A stretch of 64,000 bases of DNA from Geothrix sp. PMB-07 (GTDB lineage: Bacteria > Acidobacteriota > Holophagae > Holophagales > Holophagaceae), in the NCBI RefSeq assembly GCF_030758935.1, contig NZ_CP132333.1:2356992-2420991 (forward strand), in the 5' to 3' direction. A program made the position numbers and the translations under genes. This document shows positions 20,691-28,108 of the stretch, in pieces. Each line of letters opens with the position of its first letter. The stretch's first letter is position 1. The notes beneath the pieces were generated by a model. The model made no database searches, had not been told where the DNA came from, and saw nothing but the letters and a program-made list of their open reading frames with translations.

Positions 20691-21455
20691 ATGAAAGCCC
20701 TGATCATTGACGACGAGGAACTGGCCCGCGCCGTGGTACGCGAGCATCTGGCCGCCCACCCGGATGTGGAAGTGGTTGCCGAATGCGCCAACGGATTTGA
20801 AGCCATCAAGGCGGCTGCCCAGTTCCAGCCCGACCTCATCTTCCTGGACATCCAGATGCCCAAGCTGGATGGCTTCGAGGTGCTGGAACTGCTGGAAGCC
20901 GAAGGCAAGCGGCCCGCCGTGGTCTTCGTCACCGCCTACGATCAGCACGCCCTGCGGGCCTTCGAGGCCCATGCCGTGGACTATCTGCTGAAGCCCTTCT
21001 CGAAGGATCGCTTCGACGGCGCCTTGGCCAAGGCGCGAGCCCTCCAGTCGGCCCAGCCCGCGAGCGCTTCCACGCCTGCAATCACCGCCACGGAATTGGC
21101 CACCTCCGCCCGCCAGGGCAAGCCCCTGGAACGCATCGTCGTGAAGGATGGCCCCAAGGTCACCGTGGTGCATCTGGACCGCCTGGACTGGGTGCAGGCC
21201 CAGGACGACTACGTGCTGCTGCGCACCGAGGGCAAGAACCTGCTCAAGCAACAAACCCTCGCCAGCCTTGAGGCTCAGCTCGATCCGAACCGCTTCATCC
21301 GCATCCACCGCAGCTACATCCTGAACCTGGACCGGCTCGTGCGGGTGGAGCAGGACACGAAGGAACACCGCGATGCCATCCTGCGGGATGGCGCCCGGCT
21401 GCCCGTCAGCCGCGCCGGGTACCAGCGTCTGCGGGAACTGTGGGAAGGCGCCTGA
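20691..21455 (+). CDS. LytTR-family response regulator
   Basis: Protein of 254 aa. The receiver domain has D7/D8, phospho-acceptor D53 (FLDIQMPKLDGF) and K in LLKPFSKD. The C-terminal LytTR DNA-binding domain is clear from TLASLEAQLDPNRFIRIHRS, LNLDRLVRV and LPVSRAGYQRL. The true start is taken as ATG 20691. Just upstream a near-duplicate of the start, encoding MKGLIP and a stop, overlaps this ATG (see findings). It is the output of the LiaF/LytS operon; the promoter targets are unknown. Confidence 0.95.
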   Translation: MKALIIDDEELARAVVREHLAAHPDVEVVAECANGFEAIKAAAQFQPDLIFLDIQMPKLDGFEVLELLEAEGKRPAVVFVTAYDQHALRAFEAHAVDYLLKPFSKDRFDGALAKARALQSAQPASASTPAITATELATSARQGKPLERIVVKDGPKVTVVHLDRLDWVQAQDDYVLLRTEGKNLLKQQTLASLEAQLDPNRFIRIHRSYILNLDRLVRVEQDTKEHRDAILRDGARLPVSRAGYQRLRELWEGA

Positions 21456-21479
21456 AACCGTTTCGCTCTAAATAAGAAA

Positions 21480-21668
21480 GGATCCACCACGGAGCCACGG
21501 AGTATGGGCACACAGGAGGCGGAGGAGCCGGATGCCCTCGAAGAAATCCGGCGCCACCGCCTCCTGTGGCTTCCGGCCTTGCCGGAAGCGGCCAACGGCC
21601 TGCCCATGACAGAGGAGCACGGAGGCCTCCGTACCCTCTCAGTGGGCTCGGTGTTTCCGTGGTGGATC
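21480..21668. repeat. Intergenic nested inverted repeat (CCACCACGGAG type)
   Basis: Outer arms gatccaccacggagccacgg (from 21481) and, at 21647-21668, the near reverse complement ending tccgtggtggatc bound the element. Inside are a second inverted pair (cacaggaggcgg / ccgcctcctgtg) and a small hairpin (cttccggccttgccggaag). The element occupies most of the gap after the LytTR regulator and has no convincing coding capacity. The arm sequence resembles that of the repeat at 605-712, so a dispersed mobile palindrome family is likely. Confidence 0.7.
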
Positions 21669-21710
21669 GCTATCGTTGATGGCGATTCGGCAAGATGCCT
21701 CTTGAAGGGT

Positions 21711-21926
21711 TCAGATCGGCGCGTGCAGCTGGCAGGGGTGACAGTCGCAGTGCCCGCACCGCCCGCTGCAGGGCAGGCCGTTGTCCACCACCACGGAAGG
21801 TTCGGGTGCCTTGACGGGGCCCGCGGCCTGCCGCTCGATGGTGGGGATGGCCTTCGCCATGCGAAGGACGCCGACAGCCGAAGCTGGAGAGGACTGCTGG
21901 GGTTTGCGGGAATTGCCTCTGGGCAT
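21711..21926 (-). CDS. Small Cys-rich protein of unknown function
   Basis: Protein of 71 aa. The basic, Ser/Ala-rich N-terminal half is followed by a compact cluster CSGRCGHCDCHPCQLH at the C-terminus (five Cys, two His), suitable for a metal centre. The ATG at 21926 has GGAGG upstream, and that site overlaps the stop of the SCP2-repeat gene just upstream (5-base gap), so the two are likely an operon. No family was recognised. The alternative is a fortuitous frame, but the ribosome-binding site and motif speak against that. Confidence 0.65.
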   Translation of the reverse strand: MPRGNSRKPQQSSPASAVGVLRMAKAIPTIERQAAGPVKAPEPSVVVDNGLPCSGRCGHCDCHPCQLHAPI

Positions 21927-21931
21927 GGTTG

Positions 21932-23146
21932 CTAGACCTCCGGCCGCCGGAAACTCTTGGCCACCTTCTGCATGAGCAGTGGGTCCCCTTCGATCTGGAT
22001 CTTTCCGGTCATGAAGGCCTCCTGGGCGTTCAGCGTTCCGGTGCTCATGGCGACAAAGTCGTCAGCTTTCGCTTTCAAAAGCGTATCACAGGGTTTGAGT
22101 AGGCGAGGGAAGACCATGCAGGTTCCGTTGCGGATTAACACTGTGTAACCCATGTCGTCGATTTGATACCCCACAACAGCTTCGAGATCCCCTGCCTTTT
22201 CCGCATTGAAACGCTCGGGCATGGATTCCAGAAGGCCCTGCGCCGGGTTCACATCCGCATCGAAGTGGGCCGTGTAGGCCGCCACCTGACTCATGTCCCC
22301 CTTCACCGTGATGGCACCACCCAGCAGGGCCGCCACCAGGTTGAGCTTGCCGGCGTTGAGCGCCGCGAAATCGGCATCGGAGATGCCCAGCGCGGCTCCC
22401 CCTTCCACCTCGCCCGGGCGCACGGAAAGGCCCTCGGGGCTGAAATCGAGGCGGTAGGGCACGCCCTCCACCTTCACTTCCAGGGTGCCGGAGGCGCCGC
22501 CCCTGTAGCGGCGGCGCAGGGTCGCCAGGGCCTTGCCGCCGGGGGTGTCCGGGAAGGTGATTTCCGGCTCCGCCGACCAGGTCTTCCAGGCCTTGCGCAG
22601 CAGGCCCATGTCACCTTTGAACTGGAGCTGGCCGCCGAGCAGCGCGGGGCCTGGATCCGCGAGGCCGCATACCAGGCCACGCACCGCCGCCTCGTCGCCG
22701 AGCACCTCGGCGCCGTCGCCCCAACTCTCGCCGCCGACGCTGACCTCGAGGCCCGCTCCGACGAGGCCCAGGCGGGCAGGAACCAGGTCCTTCAGTGGCT
22801 TCACAGGGCCGCCCTGTTTCTGGGGCTTCTTGAAAAACTTCGGGAATTTCTGAAGCAGGCCGAGATCGCCGGTGCCTTTGAGCTTGCCAGTCATGAAGGC
22901 CTGCATGGGATCGAGCTTGCCCTCGTTGAGGGCGATCCAATCCTCGCCACTGATCACCACCACGGAGGTGGCATCCGGCTTGGCCTCGCGCTTCAGCGTG
23001 AAGGCGCCGTTCTCGATGAGGCAGGTGTAATCGCCACCGCCCTCCCCCGTCACCTGATAGTAGACGGAGACCGTCAGGCCCTGGGCCTTTTCGGGAAGAA
23101 AGAGCTCGGGCATCAAGGCGAAGATGCCGTCCACCGTCAAAGCCAT
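21932..23146 (-). CDS. Protein with tandem SCP2-like domains
   Basis: Protein of 404 aa, apparently soluble. The sterol-carrier-protein-2 pattern is repeated: complete units at about 1-105 and 305-404, a third at about 200-295, and a degenerate one at about 120-190. Each ends with a variant of G-K-L-x4-A-x3-G-x5-G-D, e.g. LNEGKLDPMQAFMTGKL, LNAGKLNLVAALLGG and STGTLNAQEAFMTGKI. SCP2 domains bind hydrophobic ligands. The ATG at 23146 is preferred because GAGGTGA sits four bases upstream. It is followed by a small Cys-rich gene. Confidence 0.8.
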   Translation of the reverse strand: MALTVDGIFALMPELFLPEKAQGLTVSVYYQVTGEGGGDYTCLIENGAFTLKREAKPDATSVVVISGEDWIALNEGKLDPMQAFMTGKLKGTGDLGLLQKFPKFFKKPQKQGGPVKPLKDLVPARLGLVGAGLEVSVGGESWGDGAEVLGDEAAVRGLVCGLADPGPALLGGQLQFKGDMGLLRKAWKTWSAEPEITFPDTPGGKALATLRRRYRGGASGTLEVKVEGVPYRLDFSPEGLSVRPGEVEGGAALGISDADFAALNAGKLNLVAALLGGAITVKGDMSQVAAYTAHFDADVNPAQGLLESMPERFNAEKAGDLEAVVGYQIDDMGYTVLIRNGTCMVFPRLLKPCDTLLKAKADDFVAMSTGTLNAQEAFMTGKIQIEGDPLLMQKVAKSFRRPEV

Positions 23147-23251
23147 GAAATCACCTCGGAATGTGGGATCGAGCATGGCCGGGCCTCCGGGGCCCGCGCA
23201 ACGGTTACCAGAGGTCAGGTGTGGGATGACGCAGGATCCGCCACGAGCTGG

Positions 23252-24364
23252 CTATTTCGTTTCCTGGAACAGCAGGTCCTTCACCTCCTGAGCCCCGGGT
23301 TCGCCTGCCTGAATGGCGCGGTCCAGCCACTGCCTCGCGGCGACCTTGTCCGCGGGAATGGACTTGCCATGAAAGAGCAGCACGCCTGTCTCGAGCATGG
23401 CCTCGGAGCTGCCCCTTTCGGCGGCCTTCAGATACCAGATGAACGCCTCGCGTTCGGCCGGTTCCCCGAGCTTCGTCAACCGCTTGGCGATCGCCAGCAG
23501 ATCAGCCACTTCGCCGGAGGTGGTGGCTTCCCGCAGGGCCGCCAGTTCCCGCTGGGTCTCCGGGGCGTTGTATTCCGCCAGGGTCTCCTTCTGGTACGTG
23601 CTCCAGTCCCGGGTTTCCGGCGCAGCGTGAGGCACCGCCGATCGGACAGCCAGGATGCCGCCGGATTCCAGATCCACCGCCAAGGCGTGTCCGCGGCGGG
23701 TCTCCACCCAAAGGGCCTGCTCGCTGAGGCTGATCCAGCTTGGCGCTTCGCCCTCCGTCCAGGTTCGCCAGTTGTGCTGACTGGGAAAGCCCCGCTCCTT
23801 CCAGGCCCAGGCCAGGTGCCCAGGCGCCCAGAGCAGGCGCACGGTCTTCTTGCCGACATCGAGATCTTGCCCTTCCTGGGGCCGCTGGAAGGGTGCCCAA
23901 TTCGCAGGGAACACCAGGCCGGGCACCGGACGCACCAGGCTCTGCCCGATGGCCGCCAAGGCCCATGTGAAGCCATCGGCTTGGCCCCGGGCGAAGGCGT
24001 CACTCTTCGCGCCGCTGGCGGGAACCATCAGCAGCCCCGTTTCGGAATCCACCTCCACCACAGGCGCGGCGACCACCCGCTCCACCCCCTCCGGCAGCGG
24101 ACCCATGGCTTGAGGCGCCGCGCTCGGCTGGTGCAGGACGGGCCGGAAGGGCCGCACGCCTGCCTTCAACGATTGATGGACCATGGCCGCGCCATCACCA
24201 AACCCTGCCTCATACTCAGCGCGCTCATCGGCGCTGAGACCGGCCACGTTCCGCGCCAGGGCCGCCTGCACCTGCTGTGGCCAGACATCGATGCGGGGCT
24301 TGTTGCAGCCGCCCAGCATCAGGAGAGACAAAGGAAGAAAACCCTTGAGCCAAACGTTCACCAT
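23252..24364 (-). CDS. Lipoprotein with Sel1-like repeats
   Basis: Protein of 370 aa with a type II signal peptide ending in LMLGGC (Cys about residue 20), so it is lipid-anchored. The middle part (about 60-280) has no recognised motif. The C-terminal about 80 residues contain two Sel1-type units (AFIWYLKAAERGSSEAML and AARQWLDRAIQAGEPGAQ). The ATG at 24364 has GAGGTTG directly upstream; a TTG one codon earlier is also possible. It stands downstream of the BlaI/M56 pair on the same strand with a 100-base gap. Confidence 0.75.
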   Translation of the reverse strand: MVNVWLKGFLPLSLLMLGGCNKPRIDVWPQQVQAALARNVAGLSADERAEYEAGFGDGAAMVHQSLKAGVRPFRPVLHQPSAAPQAMGPLPEGVERVVAAPVVEVDSETGLLMVPASGAKSDAFARGQADGFTWALAAIGQSLVRPVPGLVFPANWAPFQRPQEGQDLDVGKKTVRLLWAPGHLAWAWKERGFPSQHNWRTWTEGEAPSWISLSEQALWVETRRGHALAVDLESGGILAVRSAVPHAAPETRDWSTYQKETLAEYNAPETQRELAALREATTSGEVADLLAIAKRLTKLGEPAEREAFIWYLKAAERGSSEAMLETGVLLFHGKSIPADKVAARQWLDRAIQAGEPGAQEVKDLLFQETK

Positions 24365-24464
24365 CAACCTCGAACCAGGCGGATTCCAAAACGAAGCGGG
24401 CCCACATCGCGCTGCACTTTCTCCGGATGGCCGTTCCCAGCCACCCGGAGAAAGTGAAACAGCA

Positions 24465-25805
24465 TTAGAGCAACCTGAAAGGCATGGTCAGCTTGAAGCG
24501 GGCGGGCACAGACTTCCCGTTCAGCTTGGCCGGCTCGAAGATCCAGGCCTTGGCGTAGTCCACGGCGCACTCATGCAGTTCTTCGGGGCCAGAAATGGCC
24601 TTGGCCGAGGACACCAGGCCTTCCACATCGATGGTGAGGAGCACCACCACGGTACCCTGGATGCCGGCCTCCTTGGCCTCAGGCGGATAGGACGGCGCCT
24701 CCGGTTGATGCTTGATGACGATCTGTTTGAAGTCCATATCGACCGGTTCCTCGGCCTTGGTCTCGGACTTGGGAGCGGCTGTCGGCTTCAGCTCATCGGC
24801 AGGTCTTGCGGTGAGGCTGGCCGTTCCCAGCATGGCTGCCAGCAGGCAGGCGGGAAGCAGGAAGAGCGCCGGGGAAATCGCGCCTGACATGGGACGGGGA
24901 CGGAGAAGGCGTTGGATGCGGGACATGAGTCGACCTCCACTGGCCGCAACGGCCAGATCGGGAATCAGCTTGGGCTGGGTTCGCAGTTCCTCCAGCCCCA
25001 GGAGGGCAGAGGCGTACAGGATCGGATCGCCGCAGGCCTGCACTGCCGCATCATCGCAGCAGTGCTCACGCTCCTGGCGGATGCGCCCGGAGAGCCACCA
25101 GACGGCGGGGTGGTAGAACAGGAGCGATTCGGCGAGGGTCTGGACGAGGTTCGCCAGGTAGTCCCCGCGGCGGATATGGGCCAGTTCATGAATCAGCAAA
25201 GCTTCCAGGGCTTCGGGTGGCATGGCCAGGAAGGCGCTGGTTGGCACGAGTATCACGGGCCGCAGCCATCCGAGCACCAGCAGCGAATCCACGCTGCGGG
25301 AACTGGCGAAGCGCACCATGCGGCGAATGCCGGATGTTCGGTGAAGGGCATCAAAGCGCCGCTGCCAATCGTTCGGTGGCGGTTCAGCTCCGTCCAGGCA
25401 GGGCCCGTAAAGCCAGACCAATCCCCCTGCGACTTTGAAGAGACGAAGGCCAAGACCCAGTCCCCAGACCAAAGTCAGCCAGGGCACCCAGGAGGCGATG
25501 GAAGCCCATAGCTGGGGCCACCTTCCGCCAAACGAGTTTGAGCCTAGGATCGGGGCCAACAGCGCCCCTTCCGCGGAAAGCGCCGCATTCCCATGCGGGA
25601 GCATCCAGACAAAGGTTCCAGCGAAGGCCAGGATGATGATGGCCAGGCTGGTGGCCGCCAGCCGGTAGCGGATGGCAGGTGCCCAATCCCGGGCTGCGTG
25701 GAGACATCCGGCCGCCAGGAGGCCGACCACCGCCCCCTGCCAGAGGCTGTGCAGCAGGGCCCAGCCCAGAGCCCGCGCCAGGGGTAGCAAATCAAATGCG
25801 TTCAT
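24465..25805 (-). CDS. M56-family (BlaR1/MecR1-like) membrane peptidase with TonB C-terminal domain
   Basis: Protein of 446 aa. It has N-terminal transmembrane helices, the zinc-protease motif HELAH (206-210) and the downstream EREHCCDDAAV segment, as in BlaR1/MecR1 peptidases, and another membrane helix near 315-335. Instead of a penicillin-sensing domain the C-terminus (about 355-446) is a TonB-like domain: SYPPEAKEAGIQGTVVVLLT and AKAWIFEPAKLNGKSV. It overlaps the BlaI-like repressor gene by four bases. The inferred role is a membrane signal that inactivates the repressor; the ligand is unknown. Confidence 0.9.
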   Translation of the reverse strand: MNAFDLLPLARALGWALLHSLWQGAVVGLLAAGCLHAARDWAPAIRYRLAATSLAIIILAFAGTFVWMLPHGNAALSAEGALLAPILGSNSFGGRWPQLWASIASWVPWLTLVWGLGLGLRLFKVAGGLVWLYGPCLDGAEPPPNDWQRRFDALHRTSGIRRMVRFASSRSVDSLLVLGWLRPVILVPTSAFLAMPPEALEALLIHELAHIRRGDYLANLVQTLAESLLFYHPAVWWLSGRIRQEREHCCDDAAVQACGDPILYASALLGLEELRTQPKLIPDLAVAASGGRLMSRIQRLLRPRPMSGAISPALFLLPACLLAAMLGTASLTARPADELKPTAAPKSETKAEEPVDMDFKQIVIKHQPEAPSYPPEAKEAGIQGTVVVLLTIDVEGLVSSAKAISGPEELHECAVDYAKAWIFEPAKLNGKSVPARFKLTMPFRLL

Positions 25806-26188
25806 GAAGCCCTCCCCTTGGCGGCCTTCAACATCTGGCGGATGTCCTCCAATTCCTCGGCCGAGGCGGGCTCGGCTTCAAGGGCCTGGAGGACGAGTTC
25901 CCGGCGGCTGCCTGCGAAGGCCTTGTGCAAGAGCTCCTTCAGCAGGCAGCGCTGGGTTTCAGCTTCACCTTGGAGTGGCCGGTAGGTGTGGGAACGCGCG
26001 CGTTCGTCCCGCGCCACCAGGCCCTTCTCCACCATGATCTGCATGAGCTTCAGCACAGTGGTGTAGCCCATGTCCCGGTCCTTCGACAGCTCGGTGTGCA
26101 CATCCCGAACCGTCGCAGGCCCCCGGGCCCAGAGCACCCGGAGGATGGCGAGCTCGCCATCGGAAGGGCGGATGGGCGCGGTGGACAT
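25802..26188 (-). CDS. BlaI/MecI-family transcriptional repressor
   Basis: Protein of 128 aa, a winged-helix repressor. ELAILRVLWARGPATVRDVH and GYTTVLKLMQIMVEKGLVAR are the DNA-binding domain; the C-terminal helices dimerise and, in the family, carry the cleavage site. The ATG at 26188 with TGGAGG upstream is preferred over longer frames that run through the operator. It is the first gene of the repressor-M56 operon and probably autoregulates through the palindromes at 26217-26255. Confidence 0.93.
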   Translation of the reverse strand: MSTAPIRPSDGELAILRVLWARGPATVRDVHTELSKDRDMGYTTVLKLMQIMVEKGLVARDERARSHTYRPLQGEAETQRCLLKELLHKAFAGSRRELVLQALEAEPASAEELEDIRQMLKAAKGRAS

Positions 26189-26212
26189 GGAGCCTCCAGG
26201 GGGTCTGGAGAC

Positions 26213-26241
26213 AACATACGAACCAGTTCGTAATTTGTCAA
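26213..26241 (-). promoter_or_regulatory. Promoter of the BlaI-like/M56 operon
   Basis: On the minus strand a perfect -35 TTGACA (plus 26236-26241) is followed after exactly 17 bases by -10 TATGTT (plus 26213-26218). The first operator palindrome fills the spacer and touches the -10; the second begins at the upstream edge of the -35. Confidence 0.85.
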
Positions 26242-26255
26242 CGAACTGGTTCGTA
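26217..26255. promoter_or_regulatory. Tandem BlaI-type operators
   Basis: Two palindromes, TACGAACCAGTTCGTA (26217-26232) and ACGAACTGGTTCGT (26241-26254), lie with centres 23 bp apart. Their 15-base arms are exact reverse complements of each other, so the whole block is also a large dyad. They cover the promoter of the repressor gene. BlaI-type repressors bind such dyads as dimers. Confidence 0.85.
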
Positions 26256-26596
26256 CTTTTTTGGGGAACCTTCAAGTGCTGTCCGACCCGTCGACAGGGA
26301 ACACCTATGTGGGCAGCCCTTTGCGAGATTGTTTTTTTCAGACATGTTTTAAAAGGTGATTGGTTTTGATCTAACATGGAGTGAGTTGATATGGCCCGTC
26401 CCGGGTTCGTTGAGTTCCCCACGTGTGTCCATCCAGGAGTCGCAGGGCCATGGGGATTTCAAAACCGGAGGTGGGCCGTTTTCGGTGGTTCAGAACCTAC
26501 CGGTTGTTGAACGGCAGAGCGGGACAGCCCCCCTTCTGGCCCAGCCCCAAGGTTCCCATTCCAATATCCGGTTGCCCCTTGATTGAGGTGAGGTAG
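26256..26596. other. Intergenic region upstream of polysaccharide locus
   Basis: About 340 bases between the BlaI operator and the flippase gene, more AT-rich than its surroundings. No gene was found. The stretch ttttaaaaggtgattggttttgatctaacat (in two parts, near 26346-26382) could contain a plus-strand promoter for the locus, but no hexamer pair is convincing. A ribosome-binding site GAGGTGAGG precedes the flippase ATG. Confidence 0.5.
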
Positions 26597-28108
26597 ATGT
26601 CGCTAGTCCAGACCTGGATCGCTCGATTCAAACAATTGTTCGAAGGCTCATCTTTCGCCAAGCATGTGATGGTGGTGAGCGGCAGCGTCTTCATCGGGCA
26701 GGCGCTCAGTGTGGTGGTCGGTCCGATCAACTCCCGCCTCTACACACCGGGAGACTATGGAACCCTGGCCGTGTTCGGGGCCATCTTCAGCCTGACGGGC
26801 GTGGTGGGAACCCTCCAATACGAAATGGCCCTGGGAACCATCGAGGATGACTCAGAGGCCTTCCATGTGCTGGTCCTGTGCCTTCTCTTCACCGGGGTAT
26901 GGGTTGCGGGATCAGTCGTTGTCACCGTGTTTGCGGGTGCACCCTTCGCCCGCTGGATATCCAAGGGCGACGAACAGTTCGGCCGTTTCCTCTGGTATCT
27001 CCCCCTGGGCATTGGATTCGTCTGCCTGTACAGCGCGCTCTCCCGTTGGGCCATGCGCAAGCGGGCCTTCCCGAAGCTATCCCTGACCTCCGTGCTCTCA
27101 GGGGTCATCGCATCATCATGCACGGTGGGACTGGGATTCCTGCATGCCGGGCTCATGGGGCTGGTCGTCGGGTCATTGGCTGCCAATGTCTATCAGACAG
27201 GAACACTGTCCCATCTGGCTTTCTCGGATTACCGGACCCAGCGCCAAGGCTTCAGCTTCGAAAAGCTGAAGGCTGCCGCCAAGCGCCACTACCGCTATCC
27301 GCTCTACACCACCTGGTCCGTTCTTCTGAACAGCCTCAGCGTCTACATTCCCGTCTTCCTGCTCGCCAAGGGATTCGGAAGCGTCTGCACGGGCCAGTTC
27401 TCTCTCAGCCAGCGTCTGCTCTTTCTTCCTACGATGTTGATCAGCGGGGCGATCACGCCGGTGTTCTATTCCAGGGCCAAGCAGGCTCAACAAGAGGGCA
27501 AACTCACCAGCCTGACCCTGCGCCTGATCAACAGCATCAGTGGAGTGAACGCTTTCTTCCCTGTGTTTCTGGCCCTGTTCGGTGAGTTGATCTTCGTCAT
27601 GGTCTTCGGGGCCAAATGGCGCAGGGCAGGCCAGTACTCGGCAGCGTTGGCGCCGTGGGTTTTCTTCAGCTTCCTGGTCTATCCCCTTGAGGCACTGCCT
27701 CTGATTCTGGAACGCCAACGCACCAGTTTTCTGTTCCAAATCGCCCAGTTCATTCTGCGGGCCGGATCGCTGATGGTGGGAATCGCCTTCCACAATGACC
27801 TTCTCGCCATGTGGCTTTTCGGAGGCACCAGCGCCCTGTACATGCTGGTTTACTTCGTATGGCTCTTCAAACTCGTCGACGGCCCCATTCCCAAGGTGCT
27901 TGGAAAATTGGGGAAGGACCTGGGCCTGTCCCTGGTGTGCTTCGGAGGCTGCCGACTGATACTGTGGTGGTCGCACGGCAACTTGATCCTTACGGCCTGC
28001 TTCCTGGTTCCCATTCTGGTCTTCTTCAGCATCCGCGGCGTCCGTCAGATCCTCCAGGGAAAGCAGGAAGCGATTGCCGCTGAAGCACAACCTGAGCCCC
28101 TGTCCTGA
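26597..28108 (+). CDS. Wzx-type polysaccharide flippase (MATE/MOP superfamily)
   Basis: Protein of 503 aa, strongly hydrophobic with about 12 to 14 predicted helices. The N-terminus is of the kind VMVVSGSVFIGQALSVVVGP then NSRLYTPGDYGTLAVFGAIF, typical of O-antigen and capsule repeat-unit exporters, with RLLFLPTMLISGAITPVFYS in the middle. Its inferred role is flipping undecaprenyl-linked repeat units across the inner membrane. It overlaps the next gene by one base (TGATG). First gene of the plus-strand polysaccharide locus, with AT-rich codon use compared with the trp region. Confidence 0.88.
   Translation: MSLVQTWIARFKQLFEGSSFAKHVMVVSGSVFIGQALSVVVGPINSRLYTPGDYGTLAVFGAIFSLTGVVGTLQYEMALGTIEDDSEAFHVLVLCLLFTGVWVAGSVVVTVFAGAPFARWISKGDEQFGRFLWYLPLGIGFVCLYSALSRWAMRKRAFPKLSLTSVLSGVIASSCTVGLGFLHAGLMGLVVGSLAANVYQTGTLSHLAFSDYRTQRQGFSFEKLKAAAKRHYRYPLYTTWSVLLNSLSVYIPVFLLAKGFGSVCTGQFSLSQRLLFLPTMLISGAITPVFYSRAKQAQQEGKLTSLTLRLINSISGVNAFFPVFLALFGELIFVMVFGAKWRRAGQYSAALAPWVFFSFLVYPLEALPLILERQRTSFLFQIAQFILRAGSLMVGIAFHNDLLAMWLFGGTSALYMLVYFVWLFKLVDGPIPKVLGKLGKDLGLSLVCFGGCRLILWWSHGNLILTACFLVPILVFFSIRGVRQILQGKQEAIAAEAQPEPLS

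Noticed and set aside
22163-24457. A 764-codon open frame antisense to the SCP2-repeat and Sel1 lipoprotein genes
   Set aside because: Antisense shadow with no ribosome-binding site and no domain; the minus-strand genes have good starts and motifs.
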